The notes under the pieces were generated by a model. That model was not told the DNA's origin, did not search any database, and saw only the letters and a program-made list of their open reading frames with translations. From positions 496,001 through 560,000 of the forward strand of contig OZ237764.1 in NCBI GenBank assembly GCA_965178125.1: a stretch of DNA of 64,000 nucleotides, in the 5' to 3' direction. Origin of the DNA: Bilabrum cf. latius. Its lineage: Eukaryota > Bigyra: Bicosoecida > Bigyra > Bicosoecida. Position 1 is the first letter of the stretch. The number at the start of each line of letters is the position of its first letter. Made by a program: the position numbers and the translations under genes. This document shows positions 36,981 through 48,314 of this stretch, in pieces.

Positions 36981-37335
36981 GCGTTCCTCACTATAAAACC
37001 GCCCCCTTCCCTACGCTTGGAAGCTCGCAATGTTCGTTCGACCGATCGATGAGCAGCTCCACTTTTATCTGTCATGATAGAACCAGCAGCAGATGCCATC
37101 GTAAATAGCAAGAAGCCAAATTTACAAGGAAAGGGAATCGTGTGAATGATTGTGTGCACTGGAAACAATGATGGTCATTGCGTCTGGAATACTGGATGTT
37201 GAAGCTTGCTTCTCTGACGTCACACTCCACTCGTCATCACGGACAGCAACACATCGGAGGATAGGAGTTCACACAAGGGGAGCCCGTACGTGAAATAACC
37301 AGTAAATCCCAATTAAGTCCAGAATTATCGACCGG
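36981..37335. other. Intergenic, no gene seen
   Basis: 355 bp between the pirin start and the ankyrin gene end, both on the minus strand. It presumably contains the pirin promoter; no recognisable box. Confidence 0.5.
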
Positions 37336-38438
37336 TCAAGGCGGGCTGGCACCAGGCGCCGCTGCCGGCTGCCCATCACCACTGCCACTGCCACTGCCAC
37401 TGCCGCCTTCTGAATCACCCGAAGAAGGCTAGCTCTCCCCCTTTCCCTCCCCATTTCCCTTGTCTTCTCCTCCGGCGACTTCGCTCGTACTGGGACTGCC
37501 ACTTGCGCTGGCGCCCGCAGGCATTTCAATGACGCTCATGCTCGGCCCCGGTGCATCGGCCGCTTCCAGGAGCACCATGGCCGCCTCCTCATGCCCGTGC
37601 TCCAGTGCGATCTCAGCGGGGGATAGCTCGGCCCCGAGCAGGCGGGGGACGCCTTCTTCCGGTTTGGCGCAGCTCGTGCTCGCACCGACCCCGAGCAGCT
37701 GCCTGATAATGCCCGTGTGACCGAACATGGCGGCGATTCCCAGGGCTGTGAAGCCGTCCCTATCCCGCGCGTCAGCAAGCTCTCTCTTTGCTTGTAAATT
37801 ATCGTCACCAATCGCAGAGAGCATCGCTTCGATTGCCTTTGCGGCGCCCTCCCTGCAGGCGTGATGCAGCGCCGTGTGACCATTGCAGTCCACCTGCCGC
37901 AGCATTGCACCGGAGTCACCGCTTGGCGCCGATGACAGCAACAATGTTATCAATTCAAACGAATTCCCTAGGGCTGCATTCATGAGCGGCGTCCGCCCGA
38001 CCTAGTTCGCTGCCATGGGGTCTGCTCCGGCGCTGATCAGCGTAAGAGTTGCGCTCGCGGCTTTGTTGCCTCGGAATGCAACGGTATGAAGCAGGGTATC
38101 TCCAGCCTGCAGTAAGGAATGGTCATACTCGTGGGGCAAAGGGGATGCTTGGCACATGTGGCACCGTACCAGGTACGACGCAACCTTCTTACATCGTTCG
38201 TGTCTTTGGCGTGCTTGTTTGCATCCTTTTCAATGGATGCAAGGCTCCCCTGCGCACCATAGCAACCTTGGCTGAAATGTAAACGGTCTAAGCACGAGTA
38301 CTGGACAATATCGTCCCTGCGGCACCAATTACTTACAGTTGCTGCTTGCTCAAAGATACTCGTTCCACCGCCTCCGCGCTAGCCAGGCATGCGCCCTCCG
38401 GCCATCCCACCTCCCATCATCATAGAAAAGAAATCCAT
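37336..38438 (-). CDS. Ankyrin repeat protein
   Basis: Three exons, 38438-38337, 38249-38193 and 38106-37336, encode 309 residues (TGA 37338-37336). Both donors are GTAAG and the joins are phase 0. The start is MDFFSMMMGGG, a Met/Gly-rich leader. Ankyrin repeats run from exon 1 into exon 3: AGDTLLHTVAFRGNK, GRTPLMNAALGN, GHTALHHACREGA and GFTALGIAAMFGH. TAG codons occur in the leader, in the loop before GRTPL (reading A-A-N-TAG-V-G-R-T-P-L, where a polar residue is usual and Gln fits) and near the Ser/Gly-rich tail (37429). A cytosolic protein-protein interaction role is likely; the partner is unknown. It is divergent from UBA3 with 116 bp between starts. Confidence 0.88.
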
Positions 38439-38554
38439 CCTACAAAATAAGCTTTGCTTGAGTGTACAAATGCGCTTCCGAAGCTCCGCATGGGAGTAGC
38501 GTGCAAATTGAAGTAGTAGGTCGGATCGCGTTCTCGCACATACTTGACCGCACA
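38439..38554. promoter_or_regulatory. Short divergent promoter (ankyrin / UBA3)
   Basis: Only 116 bp separate two oppositely oriented start codons, so both genes probably share a bidirectional promoter. No specific element is assigned. Confidence 0.5.
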
Positions 38555-40223
38555 ATGGCCGCAACAGAATCGAAAGCCGCACCGTTGTCCCTTGGTGTCG
38601 AATCATCAAAGCCCTTGGAAGATCAGTATCGTTCGATCGAGAATTTGTTGCTTCGGCCGTCGCCTTTTGGCAATGAGACTGGCACTCTCCCAAACGGAGA
38701 GTACGAGCCGGGCAAAGAGGTGAGACATTTCGACCACAAAGGTACCATTAGATACTATTCATAATTACCTTTCTAATGTTTGCCACATTGCACCGGAAAT
38801 CCCCGCAGACGAAAGACAGGCTCCATGATGCCAAGGTTTTGGTAGTTGGTGCAGGTGGCCTTGGCTCAGAAGTGAGACAACTGCAAGCCACGCCTCGGAT
38901 GTATTACATGATGCACAGCTGACTCAAATCATCGCGCTCCTTGCCCCCGATCTGCCCCTGCAGTTGCTGAAGGACCTGGCTCTCATGGGATTCCGGAACA
39001 TCCATGTGACGGACCTGGATACGATCGACCTGACAAACCTAAACAGGCAGTTCCTCTTCCGAATGGACGACATTGGAAAGGACAAGAGCGAGGTGGCCGC
39101 CCGATTCGTCATGAAGCGAGTCCCGGGATGCACTGTCACGGCCTACCGAAGCTTCGTTCAGGACTTTGACGACGATTTCTTCCGTAGCTGCGCCGTGGTC
39201 ATCGGTGGCCTTGATAACCTGAAGGCCCGCACGTGGATCAACGAGAAACTGTGCTCGCTCGCGATGCTAGACGACGAGGGCTTCCCCGATCCGGACACGG
39301 TGGTGCCATACATTGACGGAGGCACCGAGGGATTCAAGGGGCACTGCTGGCTCATACTGCCGAAATTCACGGCCTGCTTCGGGTGCCACCTAGACATGTT
39401 CCCTCCCGCGGTCATGTTTCAGGAATGCACGATCGCCTCGACCCCCAGGTAGCCCCAGCACTGCGTCGCGTGGGTCAAGGAGAAGCTCTGGCCCAAGGAG
39501 CGACCCGGAGTCAAAATCGACACGGACAACATCGAGCACATGCAGTGGATCCACGCCAGGTCCCTGGAGCGGGCCGAGGAATTCGGAATCGAAGGGGTTA
39601 CGTACCAGTTCACGATGGGCGCGGTGAAGAACATCATCCCTGCGATCGCGTCGACCAACGCACTCGTCAGCGGGATCCAGGCCCTGGAGGTATTCAAGCT
39701 CGTCACTTTCTGCTCCCAGTCGCTTAATACGTATTTGAACGTTACTGGCGAGTACGGGGCTACCATGATGACCCAGCAGCTGGAGAGACAGGGGCCGGGG
39801 GACTGCTCCGCCTGCCAAACCAAGGTGCACAAGCTGGCCGTGCACCCGGAGTCCACACTCGCAGGGGCCATCCGGCAGCTGGTGGAGGACCCGGAGCTGA
39901 ATATTTTGGCTCCGAGTCTCGCGAGGGAGGGCAAGGCGCTCTACTACAGCGCCCCTGCATTCATGGAGGCTGACACCCACGGCAACCTGTGCATGCCGAT
40001 GAAGGAGCTGGTGCAGGACGGGGAGAACACGTACATCACCGCCACTTGGGGCAAGGGCCCCGCGGGGGAACCGGAGAAGCTGGCAGACGCTGTGTCGATG
40101 GAGCTTAGGTTCTAGCTCGATCCCAGCGCGGCAAAGAAGCAGGAGAAAGACGTGGAGGCACCCCCTAGCAAATCGGGGGGCGGGGGTGCGGCAGGGGCCG
40201 CGGGCGGCGGGGCGGGCAAATGA
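38555..40223 (+). CDS. UBA3: NEDD8-activating enzyme E1 catalytic subunit
   Basis: Exons 38555-38719, 38809-38871 and 38964-40223 encode 495 residues ending in TGA (40221-40223). ThiF-type nucleotide-binding motif GAGGLGSE (exon 2) is followed by [20 protein letters not shown] and [19 protein letters not shown] comes next, then the active-site segment ECTIASTPR with the catalytic Cys. A TAG at 39450-39452 directly follows TIASTPR and precedes PQHCVAW, so truncation there would remove the catalytic-domain C-terminus and the ubiquitin-fold domain. The downstream frame matches family motifs such as RGVTY-like EGVTYQFT and [10 protein letters not shown] second TAG (40113-40115) precedes a Gly/Ala tail. 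It acts with an APP-BP1/NAE1 partner to activate NEDD8 for cullins. Confidence 0.95.
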
Positions 40224-40564
40224 CAGTGAGTCCATTGTTGCGGTAATTGTTCAGCAATGGCAACCATCTCAGTATGTACGTATCGCGGCAGCTCAATCGA
40301 TCGATCTCGATGAAGTGCTCCACAGCCACCCCAATGCAGTGGCTGTCACTGCCATGCATGCTTCCTTCCTTTCTCCACCGCACTAGAACCGTGTTGTTTT
40401 TGTTTCTGTTCAAGTCCATTGCGCTGGCAAAGGTTACCCCCCACCCACCTGCCGCTCTCACTTAGGCTCCCTGCCCCCTCTGCTGCCATCCATCCGCCTC
40501 GTCAGCCAACACGATGGCTGGCTGTGCTTCGCTAAAGCACCACTCTCGAAGAATTCAAAACCAC
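40224..40564. other. Convergent intergenic gap
   Basis: 340 bp between the 3' ends of UBA3 and SDHAF4; no gene, RNA or repeat seen. Confidence 0.5.
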
Positions 40565-41098
40565 TCAGGCAAAGTCCGTGCATCGTCCTTTGCGTTCCCA
40601 GTCGCCGAATCGGGTCGGCTCCGGCATGCTGCCTCCCTTGGTCGGTCCGCCCCACTCGCCCGTCTTGTCATCGATCATCGGGACCATGTCCTCGTCGTCC
40701 GTGTCGATGTCGTCGGTGGGACCGCACTTGGCAGTATCAATAGGATCAGCAGTAGTGTTCTTCGAAGTGGTGCTTGCCGGCGCCGCGTCTGGCGAAGCAA
40801 CAGACGCGGCGCCGGCAACTAGGTTACCATCGTCTGAATTTGCGCTATTTAAGGTATCCTCGTCTCCCTCCTCCTGCTCGGTGAGGGAGGTTGCAGACCC
40901 AGATACTAATCTGATCGATGTGCCAGTGGAGGTTGTGGTTGTCGCTTCTACGGCAGGGGGCGGTACGCCAACTGCAGGTGCCCCGACTGGAATCTGCCAC
41001 GACGATGAAGTGCCCATGACACTAGCCATCACCCGCGAATTGCGCCCCATTCCTGATCCTAACGATCTCATTGCTCTCATTGACATGCGTAACGCCAT
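40565..41098 (-). CDS. SDHAF4: Succinate dehydrogenase assembly factor 4 (Sdh8-like)
   Basis: ATG 41098 to TGA 40567-40565 encodes 177 residues without TAG. The diagnostic C-terminus is present: PEPTRFGDWERKGRCTDF followed by one Ala. The N-terminus (MALRMSMRAMRSLG) is basic and lacks acids, as expected of a mitochondrial presequence. A Ser/Thr/Ala-rich linker makes it longer than typical members (about 100-140 residues). SDHAF4 binds flavinylated SdhA and promotes its assembly into complex II in the matrix. The ATG at 41098 was chosen because the longer frame starts only at a non-ATG codon. Confidence 0.9.
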   Translation of the reverse strand: MALRMSMRAMRSLGSGMGRNSRVMASVMGTSSSWQIPVGAPAVGVPPPAVEATTTTSTGTSIRLVSGSATSLTEQEEGDEDTLNSANSDDGNLVAGAASVASPDAAPASTTSKNTTADPIDTAKCGPTDDIDTDDEDMVPMIDDKTGEWGGPTKGGSMPEPTRFGDWERKGRCTDFA

Positions 41099-41285
41099 CT
41101 TCGAAAGCCACACACGAGGTAGTGTGCCTCCGATAGAATTTCTGACTGGTGAAAATCAAGACTTCGTTTGGAACAGCACGTTACCATTTCTGGTCCTGGT
41201 GGCGTATGCATATTTATAACAAAATCACATTTTCGCCGCGCCCAAAGAACAACATTACGCTAGCCTTCGCGCCCGGCGCTGGAAT

Positions 41286-42715
41286 TCAATCCGTCAGACC
41301 CGCAAACTGCAGGTTGTCGCGCAGCACGATCTCCCGGCACGCATCGAACACCGTCCTAACATTGTCCTTGTCCGTGGCCTCAGTGACGTGGTAGAAGACG
41401 TCCCTCTTCCGGTTGTGGTTCCTCTTGAGGAACTGCCCCACGAGGTAGTGCACCCCCGCAGCGTAGTCGCACCCGCCCCTGTAATCGTCAAACATGTAGA
41501 TGCCGGGCTCCACCTCCTGCCTGATATCCTTGTGGACGATCTTCTCCTGGAAAATGTCCCTCTTGTTGAGGAACAAGATGAACGACTTCCTCTCGAACCA
41601 GCGGGAATTCACGATCTCCTCGAACAGCTCCAGGGCGTCCATGAGCCTGTTCTGGCTCCCGTCCTCGTACATCATCTGGTCATACTCGCTGATCGCTGCC
41701 ACAAATATGACCGCGGTGACTTCGTCGAAGCAGTGGATCCATTTCCTCCTCTCGTTCCGCTGCCCCCCTACATCGTACATCTCGAACCGCACCGCCTCCC
41801 CCTCCTCCCCCTTGATCTCGAACTCCTCCACGACGATCCCGCTCGTCTTGACCCGCATCTTGATGATATCTTTCTCGGAGGGAATGTAGTCCTCCTTGAT
41901 CACATCCCTCACCCGGCCTATGAAGTACTCGGCAGAGTCGGGTATCTGATACAAGTTCCGCTGCTCGTACGCGGCCTGGATACCCGGATCCGCCCACAGT
42001 CGCTCCACTACGCTGGCAAGCTCAGAATCTACCCTAGTTTCGTCCGAGATGAGCTCCAGAACCATGCTCGCCTCGTCCTTTGCCGCTATTTCCTGCTCCT
42101 CGTCCTCTGCCGCTTCCACGAGCGCCTGCAGGGCGTTCAGTATGTTCGCGTGGATCACTCCTATCTTTTCTCTTCGCTGCTCTCTGCTAAAGCCTTTGCC
42201 ATGCAATATTCGCATCTGTTTGAACACGGTTGACTTTCCCGATTCCCCAGCGCCCTGCGAAATAAGGTGATGCACCAGCAACCGCAGCAACCGTGTGCAA
42301 AGGCTCATAATCCGAGGCATTCCCACACGTCATGGTTTGCTTAACAGCAATGTTCTTAGTTTTGAACATAGTACTGGGATCAGCAGCAACCCGAACAGCA
42401 GTGACAGGGAGGAAGAGCGTCAGCACCACGCCCCTACGTGGTGTGCTGCTATGCACTGGCCTCCTCGACAACAGAGTGTGCACGTCGCGTGGAATACTAC
42501 TTTGGTGCAACACAATCAATAGGACGTCCAAGAACCATGCTATGCTGATCGTTAGACTAGCCAGAGAGCAGTGCAAAAATTCGCGAACTTACGAGCAACA
42601 AAAGCTTGATCTTGGAGCTTTCAACCTCCTAATCGTGCCTGTTTTTCTATTCTATTTCAGCATCTTGCTATTCAATCGCAATCTGCTCTGCCGATTTCGC
42701 AACACATAGTCCCAT
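41286..42715 (-). CDS. Heterotrimeric G-protein alpha subunit
   Basis: Exon 1 is 42715-42593 and exon 2 is 42254-41286, separated by a 338-bp intron (GTAAGT...TTTCGCAG); the product is 363 residues ending in TGA. The start MGLCV carries the Gly2 myristoylation and Cys palmitoylation sites expected of G-alpha. Three TAGs (42670-68, 42649-47, 42631-29) lie in the N-terminal helix before KIKLLLL-GAGESGKST, which spans the intron. Other G boxes: DVGGQRNERRKW (switch II), FLNKRDIF (NKxD), and TEATDKDN near the C-terminus (G5 TCA variant reads TEAT). Switch I appears as MRVKTSGI. If TAG were stop, the membrane anchor and the beta-gamma-binding helix would be lost. It acts at the inner face of the plasma membrane; the receptor is unknown. 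Confidence 0.96.
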
Positions 42716-43940
42716 CGAACACCTTGCCGCGTACACTGCCGACGCGACCCAAAATGCAGAACGGATTCGTTGTGAATCTGCACGCAACAAATAGCGAAAA
42801 TGAGCAATAATCTCCTGGTGGGGGAGATGGACCCTTTATGGGCCCTAGCCTTAGCACATAGTGCTTTGGCTATATTCTTCCTTCCTATGGGATGGGAGAA
42901 GCCGACGCCTGGATTGGCATTGTCGGCTGCACCGGGTTCGGTGCCTGTGCTGGTTGAGCAGCACAGCCCTGTTCAGGCGTCCTGGAGTGTCGTCTGCGCA
43001 GCGGAAGAAGAGCTAAATAGCTCTCGATTCCACTCGAGATCCCTGTGGGGGCTGCGAAGTGGTTATGGCCCGTTCGCCGATGTGCGCGGGAAGGTCTACG
43101 ACCAAACGGTCGGGAAGGTGTTTACCGCCTCCGACGCCCGTACTGTCATTTCAGCACGGGATTTCTTCCCTTGTGGAGAAAATGGGTTCTTTGAAGCCCT
43201 AGTCTTAGCATCTAATGCTTTGGCGCCGGTCTACCTGCCGGAGAGCAGGGCGATTGGTTTCTGCACCGTTGGTGCCACCTATTCCGACGCCCGTACTGTC
43301 ATTTCAGCACGGGATTTCTCCCCTTGTGGAGAAAATGGGTTCTTTGAAGCCCTAGTCTTAGCATCTAATGCTTTGGCGCCGGTCTACCTGCCGGAGAGCA
43401 GGGCGATTGGTTTCTGCACCGTTGGTGCCACCTATATCAGCCGGGCCCGGGGACACCGAGCTCGGGAAGACTCCCAGGAGGGGGAGCCTCGGAACTATTC
43501 ACATATTTACGCTGACAGTTCCAGAGACGAGCATGATTGTGTGCGTGCTCGACCCTCAGAGGGATCGCGAGTCCGGACGATCCTGGAAGTGACGTCGGAG
43601 GCTGGAGGGGCACTCCGTGGTGGGTCTGGACCGCGCATAATGCCGGGTCCACGCAGTATGCCTGTGTGTCTACGGATATCCGAAATAAAGGCTCCGGGAC
43701 TGCTGCGAAGGAGGGCTTGAAGGCGACAAAGGGAGGTCCCAACATCAGGGCCGGTACATGGGGGGCCTTTGGTCTGAAAGGGTCGGGGGTCTTGTAGTCC
43801 TCTTATGAGGGCTCCTACCGCTGCAGGTGATCACCTGAGATATGGTGCATCCGTGGCGGGTTCGGTAACTTAACCCAACAATGTATTTCTGTATTTCTGT
43901 ATTTCTGAGCAAAGTGCAACTCGTCAATTGCTGCCATCAA
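42716..43940. other. Repeat-bearing intergenic stretch
   Basis: Between the G-alpha start and the propeller enzyme start. A frame open from 42800 to 43720 comes mostly from the tandem repeat and shows no recognisable domain. A (TGTATTTC)3 run lies at about 43880-43906. It may be a decayed or unclassified mobile element. Confidence 0.5.
43130..43435 (+). repeat. 153-bp tandem repeat, two near-identical copies
   Basis: Copy 1 is 43130-43282 and copy 2 is 43283-43435; I see one substitution (TTC/TCC near 43166 and 43319). The period is 51 codons, so a frame continues through both. A degenerate related unit lies upstream (about 42820-42890). Confidence 0.9.
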
Positions 43941-46544
43941 ATGAAAACTAGGCATCTAGCAGCCTGCATACCAGCGCTATTGCAAGTGTGTATGGCCTAT
44001 GAATTTAAGTGGGTCGGACTCGATGCGGGAGGCTGGGTGACAGGCATGGCAGTGCACGATGCATCAAAGACGGTGTACGCGCGCACAGATGGTGAGTAGT
44101 AGCCATGTGCTAGCTGATATCGTATGATCCGGCCCGTGTGGCATACATCATTATATTTGAATGCACTTCCTGCGTTGATTGCAGTCGGTGGGGCGTACAC
44201 GTCCAGCGACGGCGGCCGCAGCTGGGACTGGATATCCGGCAGCATGCCAGGGACGACCACCTGGAACACGCAGTGCCTGGCCCCCGATCCATCGGATCCC
44301 ACAGGCCAGACAATCATTATTGGTCATGGCAGTCCCAGCGACAACAGCACCACCCGCCCATGGGACCAGCAGGGCATCTCCCGCACCACGGACGGAGGCA
44401 AGACCTGGGAGCTGGTTCTGCCCGGAGTCATTTTCGATGGGAACGCCGACTGGAGGCAGGGAGGAGAATGCATCGCATTTGACCCTTCCAACCCCAGCAC
44501 AGTGTGGGCAGGCACGATGTTCGGCCTATGGAAGTCGGACAAGGCCGGCGCGCCGGGCAGCTGGACCTCGGTGGATTCCTTCAACAACAACCCATCAGTG
44601 TTCAACCGGACCACAGGAGGGCTGGCCGGCATCTCCTTCCGGGGTACCCTGGAGCAGCCCCACCTGGGAGCGCTCTCGTCACACGAGGCAGAGCAGAAGC
44701 TCCTGAGCCGGGGCGGTGTCCCCTTTGGATCGCCCTCACAGGAGGTTTGGGTGGTGGGGCCCGGCACGGTGGCGATCTCGCTCAACGGAGGCAGCACCTG
44801 GAAATCAGCCTCGGAATTCGGCAACGCGTCTGCGTTGAACATCGTGGGCGGGCTAAGGTCCCGGCGCTGTCTCAACGGCACCACTTTCGTCTCGGTGGAA
44901 GTATCTTCGTCCGAGTCTGTATCTGATTTAGCGGGCAGCACGGGAGGCATCAAGGGCAGGAGCCTTCCTGACGTGCTTGTGCGGGTGGATGCGACCGACT
45001 GGCAAGACCCCGGCACGTACACCTGGACGCAGATCAGCGACATACCCAACACCAAGAGGGACGGGAGCCGAGGCCTGCCCAAAGGGGCGGGCAGCGTGGA
45101 CCTAGTCGAGGTAATGTACGGGGAAAGCACGCTCGTATCTGCGTACGCCGACGGGTCGTTCGGGGTGTCGCTGGATGGCGGTCGAACGTTCGCCATGAAG
45201 AATCGAACCCAGCTGATGGGCCCGGGACAGGCGCCCCGTTGGTTCCCCACAGACCCCTCCGTCAGAGACACGATCGCCTTTGGTAACGGACGGCTGGTGA
45301 TCGATCCCACCGATTCGAGCGGGAAGCGATGGGTGATGGGGACGGGGTTCTATCCCGCAAGCACGACCGACCAGGGCGACAACTGGGTGGCCAATGTGGA
45401 GGGCTTCGGGGAAGTGGTGACCTACCGCGCCCAGCAGCACCCGTACGCCGAGGGAAGAACGTTCGTGGGTGTGATGGACCTCGCCGCATTCGTGATCGAT
45501 GGTAGGCAGGGCAAGGACGAGGTCGAGTGGGCCATGATGGCGCATGAACCCAAGGTGACGCCCTACAACCAGTCGTGGTTCGTGATCGACTACTGCCACC
45601 AGGCGGCCTTCTTCCCACCGGCCGCGCACTCGTCACACAATCTCTCCGACGCCCCATTGGGTGTGATGAAGATGGCCTGCAACAAGCAGGGCGCGGGAGA
45701 AGGCCAGTGGATGGAGTCCACGGACGGGGGCATGACTTGGACGCTGACTCTATCCGCTGACATGAGGGGCATCGGCCAGGACGTGCCTCTTGTTGACTTG
45801 CTGCAGTCCCCCGATGACCCCAACGACATCCTGCTGGCCACCGGCTGGGGCTGGTACAACAACGCCAGCAAGTCAGAGGGCATATGGCGGTCGCTGGATG
45901 GTGGCCTATCATGGATCAAGGCCAAGAAGGAGCCAAAAACCGGGTTCATCGGAAGCTTTTATAAGCCCCAAGGGCACATCAAGGCAGACACTGTCAACAA
46001 CGACACCCGCTATTGGCAGCTGGACAATGCTGGCATCTTCAAGAGTCTGGACCGTGGTGACACGTGGGACGAGTGCAAGTCCCAGCCGTTCAACGATGGT
46101 GTGCTCAACAACGGGCTCGCCGTGGTGAAAGATTCCACCGGTGGATACGGGGGCAAGCCGGGCCAGTCGGTGGTGCTGTCGGCAGGGCAATCGAGGGTGC
46201 TGGGCGAGGGCTTGCAGGTGTCATACGACGGCTGCGACACCTGGCATGCACTGCCGGGGAGCGGGAATTTCACCTGGAAGTACCCCATGGGGAGCAGCGA
46301 TGGGCCCCTGCTTGACGCGCACGAAAGCGGCGTGATCGTGACGACTATGGGGCGGGGTGCAAACTACCCTGACACATTCTCCGTGTGGGCCAGCAGCGAC
46401 TTCGGGCAGACCTGGACGGATGTGGCAGACGTAACGAAAGGACAAAGCGTGCGCGCTTCGGGCCTGTACATCGACAGGTGGGACCCGAAGCGCATCTTCA
46501 TCTCAACGGGCGGTCGGAGTCTTGCCATTGTCACGCTAGAGTGA
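43941..46544 (+). CDS. Secreted Asp-box beta-propeller protein, GH74/xyloglucanase-like
   Basis: Exon 1 is 43941-44091 and exon 2 is 44185-46544 (gtgagt...attgcag), giving 836 residues ending in TGA. No TAG is needed. The start MKTRHLAACIPALLQVCMA is a signal peptide. KWVGLDAGGWVTGM...YARTDVGGAYTSSDGGRSW, split by the intron, matches the N-terminal blade of GH74 enzymes. About ten Asp-box motifs (S/T-x-D-x-G-x-T/S-W/F) follow, for example TTDGGKTW, SLNGGSTW, SLDGGRTF, STDGGMTW, SLDGGLSW, SLDRGDTW and SSDFGQTW. This predicts a seven-bladed propeller pair. Xyloglucan or another beta-glucan is a possible substrate, but catalytic Asp residues were not assigned; a sortilin/sialidase-like non-enzymatic propeller is an alternative. 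The 3' part is duplicated at 52605-53246. Confidence 0.85.
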
Positions 46545-46585
46545 TTCAAAGCATGCGGAGACAACGGTGGGAGCAGTGTCCCCAT

Positions 46586-48240
46586 CAGGGCTGCGCGTTA
46601 TTAAGGGCTCCTTAATGACGTGGATTTTCACCCGCGGAGGCCTTAATAACGGAAGTCACTTTGTCGCCTCAACACCCCATAACAATGGGCAAAAATACTA
46701 AATATAGTTTAAATACTTAATATTTTATTCGTATGGGCAGATTTATTATCGATGTTGGTATTATTGAGCCAGTATGAGCGTGCTACAATTCAATCCTTCA
46801 ACGTCCAACCCACGCAGGTCGGCATTAGGCCAAGAAAAGGCAGACAACGCCGCCAAAGTCTAGCACGCATAGCATGGTCGAATAATGCCTACTCAGAATA
46901 GCCTGCTGGTATTCGTAAATTTCACCAGGCTAAGAGTGCAGCTGAGCTACTGCTGAAGCTAGGTGCAGGGCTCCTTTTGGGTGCAAGACTGTGTGGCCCG
47001 ACCGGACATTACTCTAATGTACTCCACATTGTTACTGGTATTGATACAATATCCGGTGCGAAGGAGCTTGAGGCGCGATTAATGCGTCTGCTGGTGCAGC
47101 ACGACGATCCGGGATCTGCACACCCTTGTACCTGGGCTCCCTAACACCTTCTCAGAGAGCCCGAAGCAAAGGCTATGGCGTCTTGCTGGCGGACTCAGCG
47201 TGCTAGAACTATACAGGCGTAGGAAACGAAGGGAAAGCACGCCATATCCGCGATACTGAAGATGAATTTGGATGCATTATCGTTGGCTGTTCGGGCTCCT
47301 CGGGTCTTGGGCAAGGCATGGCTCGAGAAGAACAAGTGGTGGATGCTGCCAAGCACCGCCGTTGGCTTTGCGTTCATCACTGCTGAGGATGGGCTGGTGC
47401 TGATGGATTCGTACGAAGCTTAGGCATACCACAAGCGTGAGCTTCTCCGACCGAAGCAGACGCAATAGCATCTGTTGGGTAGGCAGGCCGCAATGACGCC
47501 CTTAACAAGGATCTCGCACCAGGAATAACCATCGGACAGGCTGCAGATGACGGTAAATGTTTGTTCAACTCGCTTGTGCAGCTGCTTCCTAAGGGCCCGA
47601 CCACCTCATAGCCTTGTAGGTTGCGCAAGGCCATCGTTGACGAGGTCGAAAAGGGCATGGGCGACTTCGTCAGGGGAGGCTCGACAGTTCTTGAGAAGAT
47701 GATGCAGACACCTGACGGCACGGAAAAGATGCTGATCTTGTAGTAGTACGTGAACATGCGCAAGGACGGTGTGAGGGGTGGTCAAATCGAAGAAATGGCT
47801 GCAGCGAGGGCGCTATCGTGGTCTGTACCCTTGGGCCTGATGCGTACTTCTACTCGGTGCATGTCCCCTCCTCATCCCGTCAAGTGGTCGCCATACACTT
47901 GATGGGCTCCCACTACAGCCCGTGCCATGCAAGCCATGTGGTTCTGCGAGCCTTGGTCGTCGAGCACGAGTGAAGGGTGTCATGGCTTCTTGTGGCTATC
48001 CGGCAAGCGTCACAGCCTGGATAACTACCAGAATGTATTGCTTTGTAGTATACTAAGATGTTGTTTATAGTATGTGGCATATATATCATGCATAACTCCC
48101 AATGTAAGGACTAAATGAAGAAGATCCAATGACCCGATCTTAATAACGTGGATTATTTTGAAAATCCTGTTAATCACCGGCTTAATCACGGATCTTGGGT
48201 CCCGGTATTAAGGTTTTGGCCTTAATAACGCACAGCCCTG
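46586..48240. mobile_element. hAT-like DNA transposon, 1,655 bp, decayed
   Basis: The left end CAGGGCTGCGCGTTATTAAG and the reverse complement of the right end CAGGGCTGTGCGTTATTAAG differ at one base. They are flanked by a perfect 8-bp direct repeat GTCCCCAT (46578-46585 and 48241-48248). CAGGG termini with 8-bp target duplication are hAT hallmarks. The duplicated copy of this locus near 53278 has GTCCCCATC with no insertion, an empty-site control. No intact transposase is seen; an OTU-protease remnant is inside. Confidence 0.88.
47432..47973 (+). pseudogene. OTU-like cysteine protease remnant inside the hAT-like element
   Basis: The + frame from about 47432 reads ...DDGKCLFNSLVQLLP, the OTU catalytic Asp/Cys box, then YVNMRKDGVRGGQIEEMAA, the central OTU motif. 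A frame change near 47815 is needed to reach VAIHLMGSHYSP, the catalytic His box, ending at TGA 47971-47973. TAGs in the frame (including two adjacent before YVNM) would be Gln. Because of the frameshift it is called broken. OTU domains deubiquitinate; in a transposon the role is unknown. Confidence 0.65.
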
Positions 48241-48314
48241 GTCCCCATCCGTGGATCTTGGATGCTTGCAGGGATGTGACGTGAATCCATGACTTATTGT
48301 GCCATCCAAAATCT

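Noticed and set aside
39450-39452. TAG = leucine
   Set aside because: UBA3 (animal Leu at TIASMPR-L) and the hydrophobic-looking G-alpha and pirin sites first suggested Leu. Those columns vary between species, whereas the TAG/CAG exchanges in the lectin motifs, the Gln-rich eIF4G N-terminus and the ankyrin loop favour Gln.
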